Source: Microtetraspora glauca (GTDB lineage Bacteria > Actinomycetota > Actinomycetes > Streptosporangiales > Streptosporangiaceae). Taken from it: a stretch of DNA of 64,000 nt. The position numbers and the translations under genes were made by a program. The stretch lies in contig BBYL01000019.1 in NCBI GenBank assembly GCA_001570385.1, positions 62,001 to 126,000 on the forward strand, read 5' to 3'. Positions 26,806 to 34,613 of this stretch are shown here, one piece after another (the stretch's first letter is position 1; each line of letters opens with the position of its first letter). A model generated the notes under the pieces. It saw only the letters and a program-made list of their open reading frames with translations. It had not been told where the DNA came from and did no database searches.

Positions 26806-26922
26806 GCGGCGGCGCGATGCCCGGCTGGGATGCCGTTTCCTGTGGGCGCGGGGTTCACCGGTGTGTTCGACAGGCGGACTCGCTGGTGGACCTCGCTGAC
26901 GGACGTGGTCTAGAACTGAAGA

Positions 26923-28047
26923 ATGCGTCTGGGCATTTTCCTGATTGCCCCGTGCCGTCCGGGGTGCTCGCCCGGAGAGGTCCTTTCCCAGACCGTCGAC
27001 GCCATCTCGGCGGCCGAGGCCGCCGGATTCGACGATGCCTGGATCGCTGAGCACCATTTCATGACATACGGGGTGTGCCCTTCGGCCACCACGCTGGCGG
27101 GCGTCGCGCTGGGCCGGACCGCGAAGATCGCGGTTGGTACGGCGGTGGCCACTCTGTCCACCCGGCATCCGGTCGCCCTCGCCGAGGAGGCGGCGGTCTT
27201 GCACCATGCTTCCGGCGGCCGGTTCCTGCTCGGCGTGGGTCGTGGCGGCCCCTGGCGTGACCTGGAGGTGTTCGGCACGGGCTTGCCCCGGTTCGAACGC
27301 GGATTCGCCGAAGGTCTCGACCTGCTGTGCGCGGCCCTCTCCCGGAACGAGGTGGCCGCGGACGGTGAGTTCTTCAGGTTTCGCCGGGTGCCGATGATGC
27401 CACCCGCCCGGCTGCGGCCGCTGGTGGCCTGTACCTCCGCGAATACGGTGCGGCTCGCCGCCGAGCGCGGACTGCCCATGCTGCTGGGCATGCACATCGA
27501 CGACGCGGAGAAGGCCGCCATGATCGCGCAATATGAGCGGTACGCGGCCGCGGCCCCGACGGTGCCGGGGGCGGCCACAGCTGGAGCTGTCCCGAACGGC
27601 GCTGTTCATGGCGGGCATGGAGTGAACGGCCACGTGGCCGCCGTGGTGGGGCACGTGGCCGACTCCACGGCGGCAGCCGTGCGGGAGCTGCGTACCGAAA
27701 TGCCCCGGTGGCTGGAGCCGGGACTGGCCGGATACGTACGGGTGGACGGCCAGGGCTCCTCACGCACGGACGCGGCCCGCTATGTCGAGCGGCTCTGTGC
27801 GATCCACCCGGTCGGTTCGCCGGAGCACTGTGTCGATGTGATCCAGGCCACGGTCGCCGCGACCGGTCTGCGGCATCTGATCCTCATGGTGGAGGGCACG
27901 GCCAGCCCCGACCGGACCCGGGAGAACATCGCCCGGTTGGGCGCCGAGGTGCTCCCCCGCCTTCGTGAACATGGCCTGCGCGGGCGCGAAGCCACGCTCA
28001 CCGGTACGGCGGAGCAGCAGTCGACGGGACCTGGCCGCGGATCATAG
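26923..28047 (+). CDS. LLM-class flavin-dependent oxidoreductase
   Basis: The 374-residue protein has the bacterial-luciferase-like fold: MRLGIFLIAPCRPG, FDDAWIAEHHFMTYGVCPS, VGTAVATLSTRHPVALAEEA and SGGRFLLGVGRGGP. These enzymes use FMNH2 or F420 to oxidise or reduce small molecules. A His/Gly/Ala-rich insert (GGHGVNGHVAAVVGHV) near residue 228-245 is unusual and resembles the composition of the upstream His-rich protein. The ATG at 26923 has no strong ribosome site. Substrate unknown. Confidence 0.85.
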   Translation: MRLGIFLIAPCRPGCSPGEVLSQTVDAISAAEAAGFDDAWIAEHHFMTYGVCPSATTLAGVALGRTAKIAVGTAVATLSTRHPVALAEEAAVLHHASGGRFLLGVGRGGPWRDLEVFGTGLPRFERGFAEGLDLLCAALSRNEVAADGEFFRFRRVPMMPPARLRPLVACTSANTVRLAAERGLPMLLGMHIDDAEKAAMIAQYERYAAAAPTVPGAATAGAVPNGAVHGGHGVNGHVAAVVGHVADSTAAAVRELRTEMPRWLEPGLAGYVRVDGQGSSRTDAARYVERLCAIHPVGSPEHCVDVIQATVAATGLRHLILMVEGTASPDRTRENIARLGAEVLPRLREHGLRGREATLTGTAEQQSTGPGRGS

Positions 28048-28078
28048 AAGCGGGACACGCGGCCGTCGGCCGAGCCGG

Positions 28079-28395
28079 TCAGGGTCCGACCCGCCCGACC
28101 CGGTACGTCACATGGGTGGCGTCCGGGGTGTCCACAGCGTCCAGGTGTTCCAGCTCCGGGCCGGCGCCGTCGAACAGGACGGTGCCGGAGCCAGCGGTAA
28201 CGGGGCGATGCGCAGCCTCAGACGATCGACCAGGCCGGTCCGCAGCGCCTGCCGGACGATCGACGCACCACCCATCACGTGAACCCGCTTGTCGCCGGCG
28301 GCGGTCGCGGCCGCTTCGATCGCGGCGGCGACCCCGCCGGTCGCGATCGTGAACATGGTGTCGCCCTTGCGCACCACCTTGTGCGTCCGGCGGGT
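28079..28395 (-). pseudogene. RibD C-terminal/DHFR-like protein, truncated and frameshifted
   Basis: One frame reads THKVVRKGDTMFT, AAIEAAATAAGDKRVHVMGG and ASIVRQALRTGLVDRLRL, as in actinobacterial dihydrofolate reductase-family (RibD_C) proteins. The continuation LFDGAGPELEHLDAVDTPDA, then THVTYRVGRV, is found in another frame, so a frameshift lies near 28190. The N-terminal half, including the NADPH-binding start, is missing. The upstream end abuts a sigma-factor stump of opposite orientation near 28395, a likely deletion joint. Confidence 0.65.
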
Positions 28396-28756
28396 GAGGT
28401 GCTCCTGCGGGCGTGGCGGTCCAGGGACGCGTTCGAGGAGCGTGCCGCTGCCGCCCCGCCAGCGGGCCGTGCTCATCCTGCGCGACGTGCTGTCCTGGTC
28501 GGCGAGCGAGGCGGCCACCCTGCTCGGCACGACCGTGCCGGCGGTCGCCGCCTACGTCCGAGGCGCCGGTGACACCGCTTTCCGTTCCTTCGCGCTGATC
28601 GTGCTGCGCCCGAGGGCGGGCCTCCTCGCCGCGATGGACGTGTTCGAGGCGCCCGGCCTGTTCGCCGCGTTCGGCCTCCCGGCGAGCCTGGACCAAAGAT
28701 CGTTTGAGGACGTGTGCCCACGGTATGCCCATGAAGATCGAAGTGGCAGCCGGTGA
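28396..28756 (+). pseudogene. remnant of a sigma-70 (ECF, SigJ-like) factor
   Basis: Pieces of an ECF sigma factor are in order but in different frames: VLLRAWRSRDAFEERA (region 2 end), then PPRQRAVLILRDVLSWSASE with AATLLGTTVPAV (region 4), then VFEAPGLFAAFGLPASLD, which is like the C-terminal tail of factors with a SnoaL-type extension. The linker between regions 2 and 4, most of region 2 and most of the extension are deleted. It cannot work as a sigma factor. Confidence 0.6.
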
Positions 28757-29129
28757 TCAAGGGAGGGGCAGAGGGCGTGGAAGAGTGGAGCGGGTGACGG
28801 TAAGCGCACCGGACCAGCAACAGTGTTCTCACCTGCGGTTTCGCTGTTCCAGCTGGTCGCGCCCACCGGGTTGGGCCGGGTTCCGCGGCAATCTGTCACC
28901 TTCCTGCCGGGGCTTCGTTGTGCCTACGCGGGCATAACGATGATCTTGTTGGATGGGGGTTCACGTCAGTGGGCGTCGCCCATGCGCTTGTGCGCCCGCG
29001 TGTGTCCCCGGCCGTCGTCGTACGCTACTGATTGGGCCTGTGACACAGCGGCAGTCGCCGACCGAGCCATGGCCGAAGGCGGTTGCCGCGTGACGGGTTG
29101 GCCTCATCTCCCCGAGGAGGTGGTGGACG
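28757..29129. other. 373-bp region without recognised gene
   Basis: No coding sequence with convincing start and family match is seen. The last 20 bases hold the GAGGAGG ribosome site of the Acg-type gene. I found no DosR-like palindrome here despite the identity of the downstream gene. Confidence 0.4.
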
Positions 29130-30122
29130 ATGAACATCCGTCCTGCAGAAGAGATCAGCCACGCCGTTCACGTCGCCGTGGAGGCCGCGATCTGGGCGCC
29201 CTCCATACACAACACCCAGCCGTGGTCGTTCGCCGTCTCCGGTGACGAGATCAGCCTGCGGGCTGATCCCGATCGGTTGCTGCGGCTGGGCGATCCAGAG
29301 GGCCGTCAGATGCTCATCAGCTGCGGCGCGGCGCTGTTCAACGCGCGGCTCGCCCTGCACGCGCTGGGTTACGAGCCGGTGGTGCGCGTCCTTCCCGAGC
29401 CCGACCGCCGGGCGCTGCTCGCGACGATCAGGCTGGGCGCGAGCGTCCAGGTCGACGAGGACACGCGGCTGCTGCACGCGCAGATCGAGCGCCGCCGAAC
29501 CCACCGCGCGGGCTTCACCGATACCCCCGTCCCGGAGCGACTGGTCGAGACGCTTGTCCGGAAGGCCGCCGCCGAAGGGGCGCGGCTGACGCCTATCCGG
29601 TCCGAGGCGGCGGTGAGGGTCGTCGCCGCGCTCACCAGCGCGGCCCAGGACGTCCAGTCGCAGGCCCGAGCGTTCACTCTGGAGTTGCTCCGCTGGTCCC
29701 GTCCACCCGGCAGCGCCCGGCAGGACGGTGTTCCGGCGGAGGGGTACCCGCGCACTCCACGGCGTACCTTCCCGCATTTCGCTCAACGGGACTATGCCCA
29801 CGGCCAGCCGTGGGGCAACGACGCGGACCAGTTCACCTCGGCGTGCGCCGGGGTCGTGGCGGTGCTCACGACGCCCGGCGACTCCCGCGAGGAGTGGATC
29901 GCCGCCGGTCAGGGGTTGCAGAGCGCCCTCCTGCACGCGTGCGCCGAGGACGTGAGTGCCGCGGTCCACACCCAGGCGCTGGAGATGCGTCACCTTCGCG
30001 ACTTCCTGCGGGAGGAGCTGTGCTCCGGGGAGTACCCTCAGATGATCCTGAGGTTCGGGATCACGCACGACGTTGATCGAGGAGTACGCCGTCCGGTTCC
30101 CGAGGTGCTGGAGGGCGACTGA
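29130..30122 (+). CDS. Acg-family FMN-binding nitroreductase-like protein
   Basis: The 330-residue protein resembles mycobacterial Acg (Rv2032): AAIWAPSIHNTQPWSFAVSG at the N-terminus, LISCGAALFNARLALHALGY, then ERRRTHRAGFTDTPVPERLV and a C-terminal GLQSALLHACAEDVSAAVHT. The fold is a duplicated nitroreductase; from memory, Acg binds FMN while the dimer lid blocks normal substrate access, and it may store flavin under hypoxia. GAGGAGG precedes the ATG by about 10 bp. Its company with CBS-BON, DUF1876 and pncB genes fits a dormancy regulon. Confidence 0.85.
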   Translation: MNIRPAEEISHAVHVAVEAAIWAPSIHNTQPWSFAVSGDEISLRADPDRLLRLGDPEGRQMLISCGAALFNARLALHALGYEPVVRVLPEPDRRALLATIRLGASVQVDEDTRLLHAQIERRRTHRAGFTDTPVPERLVETLVRKAAAEGARLTPIRSEAAVRVVAALTSAAQDVQSQARAFTLELLRWSRPPGSARQDGVPAEGYPRTPRRTFPHFAQRDYAHGQPWGNDADQFTSACAGVVAVLTTPGDSREEWIAAGQGLQSALLHACAEDVSAAVHTQALEMRHLRDFLREELCSGEYPQMILRFGITHDVDRGVRRPVPEVLEGD

Positions 30123-30339
30123 TGACAGCCCCGATCGTCATCGGCTTATCTCAGTTCCGGTACTGCGTGGCCAGGTGCGCCCGCAGGATTCGGCCGTCTC
30201 CGAGCTCCGGGACCTCGGGCCGCGGGTGCGCGTAGAAGCAGCGGATTGAGCACTTCAGGTGGCGTGGTCCGCCAGACCGGGCGCCAAGGTGCTGCGCCCC
30301 CTCTGGTGTCAGGGACAAGCGCCACGAAATGATCACCGC

Positions 30340-31071
30340 GTGGCGAACGTGATTTTCTTCGATCTGGACGGCACCCTGGTCGATCATCGAAGCGCGGTCT
30401 GGGAAGCGATCGGCCAGATCGTCAAGGCCGCGCCGAACGCGACGGCTCCACCGGAGGAGCTGGTGACGTTGTGGTGGACGCTGGAGGGGCGCCACATGCG
30501 GGAATACCTGGCCGGGCAGTGCTCCTTCGCTGAGCACCACCGGCGCAGGCTCCGTTCCTTCCTGCCGATGCTCGGCGAGCCGGTTCCGGAGAGTCCCGGC
30601 CTTCTGGACGCCTGGATCGCCGACCGCTACCTCACCGTGTTCGAGGAGTCCTGGCGGTGCTATCCCGATGTCCAGCCCTGCCTGGAGACCCTGAAACGGC
30701 TCCCCCGAGGACCGCGTCTGGCCGTTCTGACCAACGGGGATCCCGAGCAGCAGCGCGCCAAGCTCGCCCGCTTCGGCCTCCTGGAATACTTCGAAGCCGT
30801 CCTGACCCCGACCGAGCTCGGCGTGGCCAAGCCCGTCGCCTACGCCACCGCCTGCCGGTGGATGCGGACGGACCCCCCGCAGGCGGTCAACGTGGGCGAC
30901 ATGCTGGAGAGCGACGTGAACGCGGCCGCCCTCGCCGGGCTCACCGGCATCTGGCTGGACCGTGGCGTCGACTTCGTCACCGGTGGACCATCGCCGACGG
31001 CAGATGAGACGGTACTCCGCATCGAACGCCTCACCGACCTCCCCGACCACCTATCACGCACGAACGCCTGA
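30340..31071 (+). CDS. HAD-superfamily hydrolase
   Basis: The 243-residue protein has all four HAD motifs: IFFDLDGTLVDH at the start, LAVLTNGDPEQQ, the Lys in LGVAKPVAYA and NVGDMLESDVNAA. The helical cap lies between motifs I and II. It is a probable phosphatase on a small phosphorylated metabolite or nucleotide; the sequence resembles YjjG/haloacid-type members. GTG 30340 places the first motif five residues in, as usual. No clear operon partner. Confidence 0.85.
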   Translation: MANVIFFDLDGTLVDHRSAVWEAIGQIVKAAPNATAPPEELVTLWWTLEGRHMREYLAGQCSFAEHHRRRLRSFLPMLGEPVPESPGLLDAWIADRYLTVFEESWRCYPDVQPCLETLKRLPRGPRLAVLTNGDPEQQRAKLARFGLLEYFEAVLTPTELGVAKPVAYATACRWMRTDPPQAVNVGDMLESDVNAAALAGLTGIWLDRGVDFVTGGPSPTADETVLRIERLTDLPDHLSRTNA

Positions 31072-31611
31072 CCGGCTCTCACCGAACCTCAGCGCGGTTT
31101 GAAGGCGGGAGTTCGGTCTTCTCCTCGATGGCCTTGGCTATGGCCTTGGAGCCCGCAAACTCCGCGAATCCGGATCGATACCGGCCGTACACGATCAGCG
31201 GCGTCCGGCTCATCGCAGACTTCTCAACGGCACCCGAATAAAGCGGATGTGGGCCGCTGCCTTCTCGGACGGAGGATTCTCGGACGGTGTTCGCCCAGAT
31301 GAGCCTTCGGCAACTGGACACTCAACCTCACACCGCCCGACCACATCCCCACCACCCGGCTCGATCTGGAGCCCCGCGTCCTGTCCGCCCCCGACCACCT
31401 GATCGAGGGGCGCAAGCGGCAAGACATGCCCGCGGCCAAGGGAGTCCGGCTTTGCTGTTGCAGGACGTGAGCGCCACTCAATCACAGCTCCTCGCATGCC
31501 GATCAATATGGTGAAATAGCGATCAAGCGACATCTCGCGCAGCGGCACGCCACCCAGGCCACAGGTACGGTGAGGGGGCGATGGGTGACAGCCGGAAAGG
31601 CAGTGTTGTCA
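31072..31611. other. 540-bp region with unidentified coding fragments
   Basis: No intact gene is recognised. On the minus strand a short frame at 31079-31321 holds SRTPLIVYGRYRSGFAEFA and ends SNRAEVR. On the plus strand bases ~31314-31452 read WTLNLTPPDHIPTTRLDLEP, then SAPDHLIEGRKRQDMPAAKG, which looks like real protein sequence but has no start and stops early. Both may be remnants of lost genes. I cannot name the parent families. Confidence 0.35.
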
Positions 31612-32358
31612 ATGTCCAGTGCGCAGCTGTACGACACCATCGGAGCCACCTACACCGTGACACGGCGCACTGAACCGCGCATCGCCGCGCGGATCTGGGC
31701 TGCGCTCGGCGACGCCCGGACCATACTGAACGTGGGGGCGGGCACCGGGTCCTATGAGCCCCCCGACCGCCACGTCCTCGCGGTGGAGCCGTCGGCGCTC
31801 ATGCGTTCGCAACGCTCTCCGGACGCTGCGCCGTGCCTGGTTGGATCTGCCGAGAACCTGCCGTTCGATGACCACTCCTTCGACGCCGCGATGACCGTTT
31901 CCTCCATTCACCACTGGCAGGACCCGATTGCCGGCCTGCGTGAGATGCGGCGGGTTGCTCGCCGCGTGGTGGTGTTCACGCACGACACCAGTCACACCGG
32001 ATGGCTTCATCGGTTCTGGCTTACTCGCGACTATCTGCCTGAGGTCGCGGACCTCCTTGTCGGCCGGCCTTCGGTGACCGAGCAGGCTCGCGCGATCGGA
32101 GCCCGGATGAAACCGGTGCTCATCCCGTGGGACTGCGCTGACGGCTTCTTCGAGGCCTACTGGCGTCGGCCGGAGGCGTACCTGGAGGAGAATGTCCGTC
32201 GCGGGATGTCGGTCTGGGCCAGAGTCGGGCCGGAGGCCGAGCAGCGCGCAGTGCACAGCCTCCGGGATGACCTCGCATCCGGTCGGTGGGCCGAACGCAA
32301 CCGGGACCTCGTCGATCTCGACGCGGCAGAGCTTGGCCTTCGCCTGCTGATCGCCTGA
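31612..32358 (+). CDS. class I SAM-dependent methyltransferase
   Basis: The 248-residue protein has methyltransferase motif I (ILNVGAGTGSYEPPD), motif II region VLAVEPSALM, AENLPFDDHSFDAAM and SIHHWQDPIAGLREMRRVAR, as in the UbiE/COQ5-like group. It starts at ATG 31612, where homology to SAQLYDTIGATYTVTRR begins; the preceding ribosome site is weak. The C-terminal part is family-specific and rich in Arg/Glu. The acceptor is unknown and no biosynthetic partners lie beside it. Confidence 0.85.
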   Translation: MSSAQLYDTIGATYTVTRRTEPRIAARIWAALGDARTILNVGAGTGSYEPPDRHVLAVEPSALMRSQRSPDAAPCLVGSAENLPFDDHSFDAAMTVSSIHHWQDPIAGLREMRRVARRVVVFTHDTSHTGWLHRFWLTRDYLPEVADLLVGRPSVTEQARAIGARMKPVLIPWDCADGFFEAYWRRPEAYLEENVRRGMSVWARVGPEAEQRAVHSLRDDLASGRWAERNRDLVDLDAAELGLRLLIA

Positions 32359-32612
32359 ACCCGCGCCGTCCTCGGCGTCTGGAACATCCACCAAATCAAA
32401 ACGACCGTTAGACGAACGCCCGGACGCCCGAGCAGGTCACGCCGCGGTGTCTCTCTGCCGTATCCCGGCCGCGCCCCTGGGTGACCCTCGCGAAACGCGG
32501 TACTAGGGTGGAATTGATGGGCACGCCGTTTCGGCGTCATCTACGCACCGAATCGACGCTCCGTAGCCAGGCAGCGCTGGCGCACAACCGTCACAACACG
32601 GAGTGATCGCTC

Positions 32613-32975
32613 ATGCTGAGACATTCTCTCGCGGCAGGGGTGATGGCGGCCTCCGCCCTCGTCGTCCCTGTGACACTGCCCGCGCAACCCGCCACCGCGG
32701 CGACAGCGGCCGCGGTCGCCACCACCTCGATCCCGCCCACGTCGATCACGACGACCTCGGCCACGAACTGGGGGCCCTGCTGGCATGGTCGTTGCCACTG
32801 GCAGCGCCACTGGCGCTGGGACGGGGGCTGGCGTCACTTCCACCGCTGGGATGGGGGCTGGCGCCACGTCCGCCACTGGGACGGAGGTTGGCACCACTTC
32901 CGCCATTGGGACGGAGGGCACCACTTCCGCCACTGGGATGGGAGCTGGCACCACTTCCGCCACTGGAGGTGGTAA
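32613..32975 (+). CDS. secreted Trp/His/Arg repeat protein
   Basis: The 120-residue protein has a signal peptide (LAAGVMAASALVVPVTLP, then Ala-rich cleavage region) and a Thr/Ser-rich linker. The last ~60 residues are repeats of a 10-12-residue unit close to HWDGGWRHFR, five copies with small changes, ending HFRHWRW. Nearly every second residue is aromatic or His/Arg. The repeat could bind metal, heme, nucleic acid or cell-wall polymers; nothing in the sequence decides. GGAGTGATC precedes the ATG. I do not recognise the family. Confidence 0.65.
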   Translation: MLRHSLAAGVMAASALVVPVTLPAQPATAATAAAVATTSIPPTSITTTSATNWGPCWHGRCHWQRHWRWDGGWRHFHRWDGGWRHVRHWDGGWHHFRHWDGGHHFRHWDGSWHHFRHWRW

Positions 32976-33125
32976 TCGCGTATGACACCGGACGGTGACG
33001 CGTGACATTCGTCGCCGTCCCGTCTGGATGCCGGGCCGTCGTCCCCGTGGAAATGCCCGCGGAGCGGCGGCCCCACCTCGTCGGCGGAGAGTCGTTGTAC
33101 CGCGCGCGGATGAAGAGGTTTCGTG

Positions 33126-33863
33126 TCAGCGCGGGGTGAGGACGCAGAATTCGTTGCCCTCCGGGTCGGCGAGGACCGTCCACGGAACGTCGCCCTGGCC
33201 GAGGTCGACGTCGGTGGCGCCGATAGCTCGCAGCCGGGCCACCTCCGCCGCTTGATCGTCTCCGGGGTACGGCCGGAGGTCGAGATGGATGCGGTTCTTC
33301 ACGGTCTTCACGCCGGGTGTGCGGAGGAACTCCAGATACGGCCCTACCCCCTTGGAGGAGCGCAGCACCGCATGATCGTCGCTTGCTTCGTGCAGGGTCC
33401 AGTCCATCGCCTCGCCCCAGAACCCGGCCATGGCCCGCGGATCCGCGCAGTCGACCACCACCGCGGCGATCGGCCCGGTGTCCTGGTAGTTCGATCGAGG
33501 CTCCAGCACGCAGAACTCGTTGCCCTCCGGGTCGGCGAGGACCGTCCACGGGACGTCGCCCTGGCCCACGTCGGCGGGCGTCGCGCCGAGATCCTTAAGG
33601 CGCGCGACGAGGTCCGCCTGATGGGCCGCGGAAGTGGTCGCGAGATCGATGTGCACGCGGTTCTTCACCGTTTTAGGTTCCGGAACGGCAATTACGTCGA
33701 TGCAGACAGCGACGGGATCCGGATAGGCGAAGCCCTCCGGTTCGACGTTGGTCACGCCGGGCCCCTCGCTGGAAATACCCCAGCCGAGCGCCTCCGCCCA
33801 GAACCGACCCACTGCGGAGTCGTCCCGAGCATTCATCGCAATCTGAACAAGTCGTGTCGCCAT
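33126..33863 (-). CDS. tandem-domain VOC/glyoxalase-like protein
   Basis: The 245-residue protein has two VOC domains. The first runs from the start through VHIDLATTSAAHQADLVARL; the second begins IAAVVVDCADPRAMAGFWGE. Both end in the block GDVPWTVLADPEGNEFCVL. The DNA encoding these ends is almost identical (two mismatches in 56 bp), so the copies arose recently or have been homogenised by gene conversion. Such proteins bind or detoxify small molecules; substrate is unknown. Starts at ATG 33863. Confidence 0.85.
   Translation of the reverse strand: MATRLVQIAMNARDDSAVGRFWAEALGWGISSEGPGVTNVEPEGFAYPDPVAVCIDVIAVPEPKTVKNRVHIDLATTSAAHQADLVARLKDLGATPADVGQGDVPWTVLADPEGNEFCVLEPRSNYQDTGPIAAVVVDCADPRAMAGFWGEAMDWTLHEASDDHAVLRSSKGVGPYLEFLRTPGVKTVKNRIHLDLRPYPGDDQAAEVARLRAIGATDVDLGQGDVPWTVLADPEGNEFCVLTPR
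33145..33566. repeat. 56-bp near-identical direct repeat inside the VOC gene
   Basis: Bases 33145-33200 and 33511-33566 match at 54 of 56 positions and encode the end of each VOC domain, while flanking domain sequence is far more diverged. This pattern suggests local gene conversion or conserved recent duplication. Confidence 0.8.
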
Positions 33864-33989
33864 GGCGCCAACCCTATGCGCGCGTGGCCGGCCTTTGCCG
33901 GTGCTGATTCCCTCGGCCTGAAGATCGGCGGGATGGCGTTCGACCAACCACCGATCGGCTTGAGCCCGCCCTCAGTCGGCTGGATCGGG

Positions 33990-34063
33990 CCGTCGTCGCC
34001 GTCGTCGTCGCCCAGCACGGTCCATGACTCCAGCCCTGTGACGGCCGACAAGACTCGCCGCAC
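33990..34063 (-). pseudogene. possible N-terminal fragment of a tyrosine integrase
   Basis: The minus-strand frame starts MRRVLSAVTGLESWTVLGDD, which resembles the N-termini of actinobacterial integrase/transposase-type recombinases (often SAVDG, then SWTVVDDD and PVEPVERFL). After ~25 residues the similarity is lost. If real, this is a relic of a mobile element and might mark a past insertion point in this eroded stretch. Evidence is slim. Confidence 0.3.
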
Positions 34064-34177
34064 CTACGTGCTTCCTCCGGCGATCTGTGTGATGGACGGC
34101 GGCGGACAACCAGATCCAGCAGGCGGATCACCGGGCGAAGTCGTTTGTCATGGACGTCGTGGACAGCACCTCACGCG

Positions 34178-34561
34178 CTACAGGTAACGAGGACCTGTGA
34201 AATGCGGGTGCGGGAGGTTCTGGCGGCCGGACCGCTGGTCATCCCGCCGGACCATCACCCCGCGGCTCTGCGCGCGCCGTCGGCCGGAGTGTTCGCCCGT
34301 GGCTTCGGCGGCCGTTTCGGACAGGCTGACCTGAGCCAGCAGTCCGTCAAGTGACAGTTTCAGAGCCCCGGCGACGGCGACGACCGTGAAGAAGGCCGGT
34401 GTGGGGATACGGCCCCTCTCGATCTTCCGCAGCGTCTCGGGGGAGATCCCGGCCCGGAGTGCCACGTCGGTGATGCTGCGTGAACCCCTGGCCTCACGTA
34501 GCAGGTCGCCCAGCCGTTCCCCGCGCAGGCGGTCGGCGATCGACAACGGTTCGCGTACCAT
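34178..34561 (-). CDS. XRE-family regulator paired with methionine aminopeptidase
   Basis: The 127-residue protein has an XRE helix-turn-helix: RLGDLLREARGSRSITDVAL, then RAGISPETLRKIERGRIPTP and FFTVVAVAGALKLSLDGLLA. The rest is a charged tail without recognised domain. It is divergent from a Map-type gene, a pairing often seen in actinomycetes. The 52-bp space between the two starts carries a palindrome ATACCGGTAT that overlaps both likely -10 regions, so autoregulation and co-repression are likely. The ligand is not known. Confidence 0.82.
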   Translation of the reverse strand: MVREPLSIADRLRGERLGDLLREARGSRSITDVALRAGISPETLRKIERGRIPTPAFFTVVAVAGALKLSLDGLLAQVSLSETAAEATGEHSGRRRAQSRGVMVRRDDQRSGRQNLPHPHFTGPRYL

Positions 34562-34570
34562 GAGCCCAAT

Positions 34571-34590
34571 ACTAATACCGGTATAGTTAT
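34571..34590. promoter_or_regulatory. operator/promoter between XRE regulator and map
   Basis: A 10-bp perfect palindrome ATACCGGTAT (34575-34584) sits in a near-symmetric CTAATACC/GGTATAG context. TATAGT (34582-34587) is a good -10 for the plus-strand gene, and TAGTAT on the minus strand for the regulator. One bound XRE dimer would block both. Confidence 0.65.
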
Positions 34591-34613
34591 CGGAATCTAG
34601 AAGGAGGCAGGAG

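Noticed and set aside
28757..29129. DosR box upstream of the Acg-type gene
   Set aside because: I searched by eye for GGGAC-N4-GTCCC-like repeats and found none with both arms.
32820..32975. Repeated DNA units that look like a small CRISPR array
   Set aside because: The repeats are in frame, imperfect and encode the HWDGGWRHFR protein; there are no unique spacers of constant length and no cas genes.
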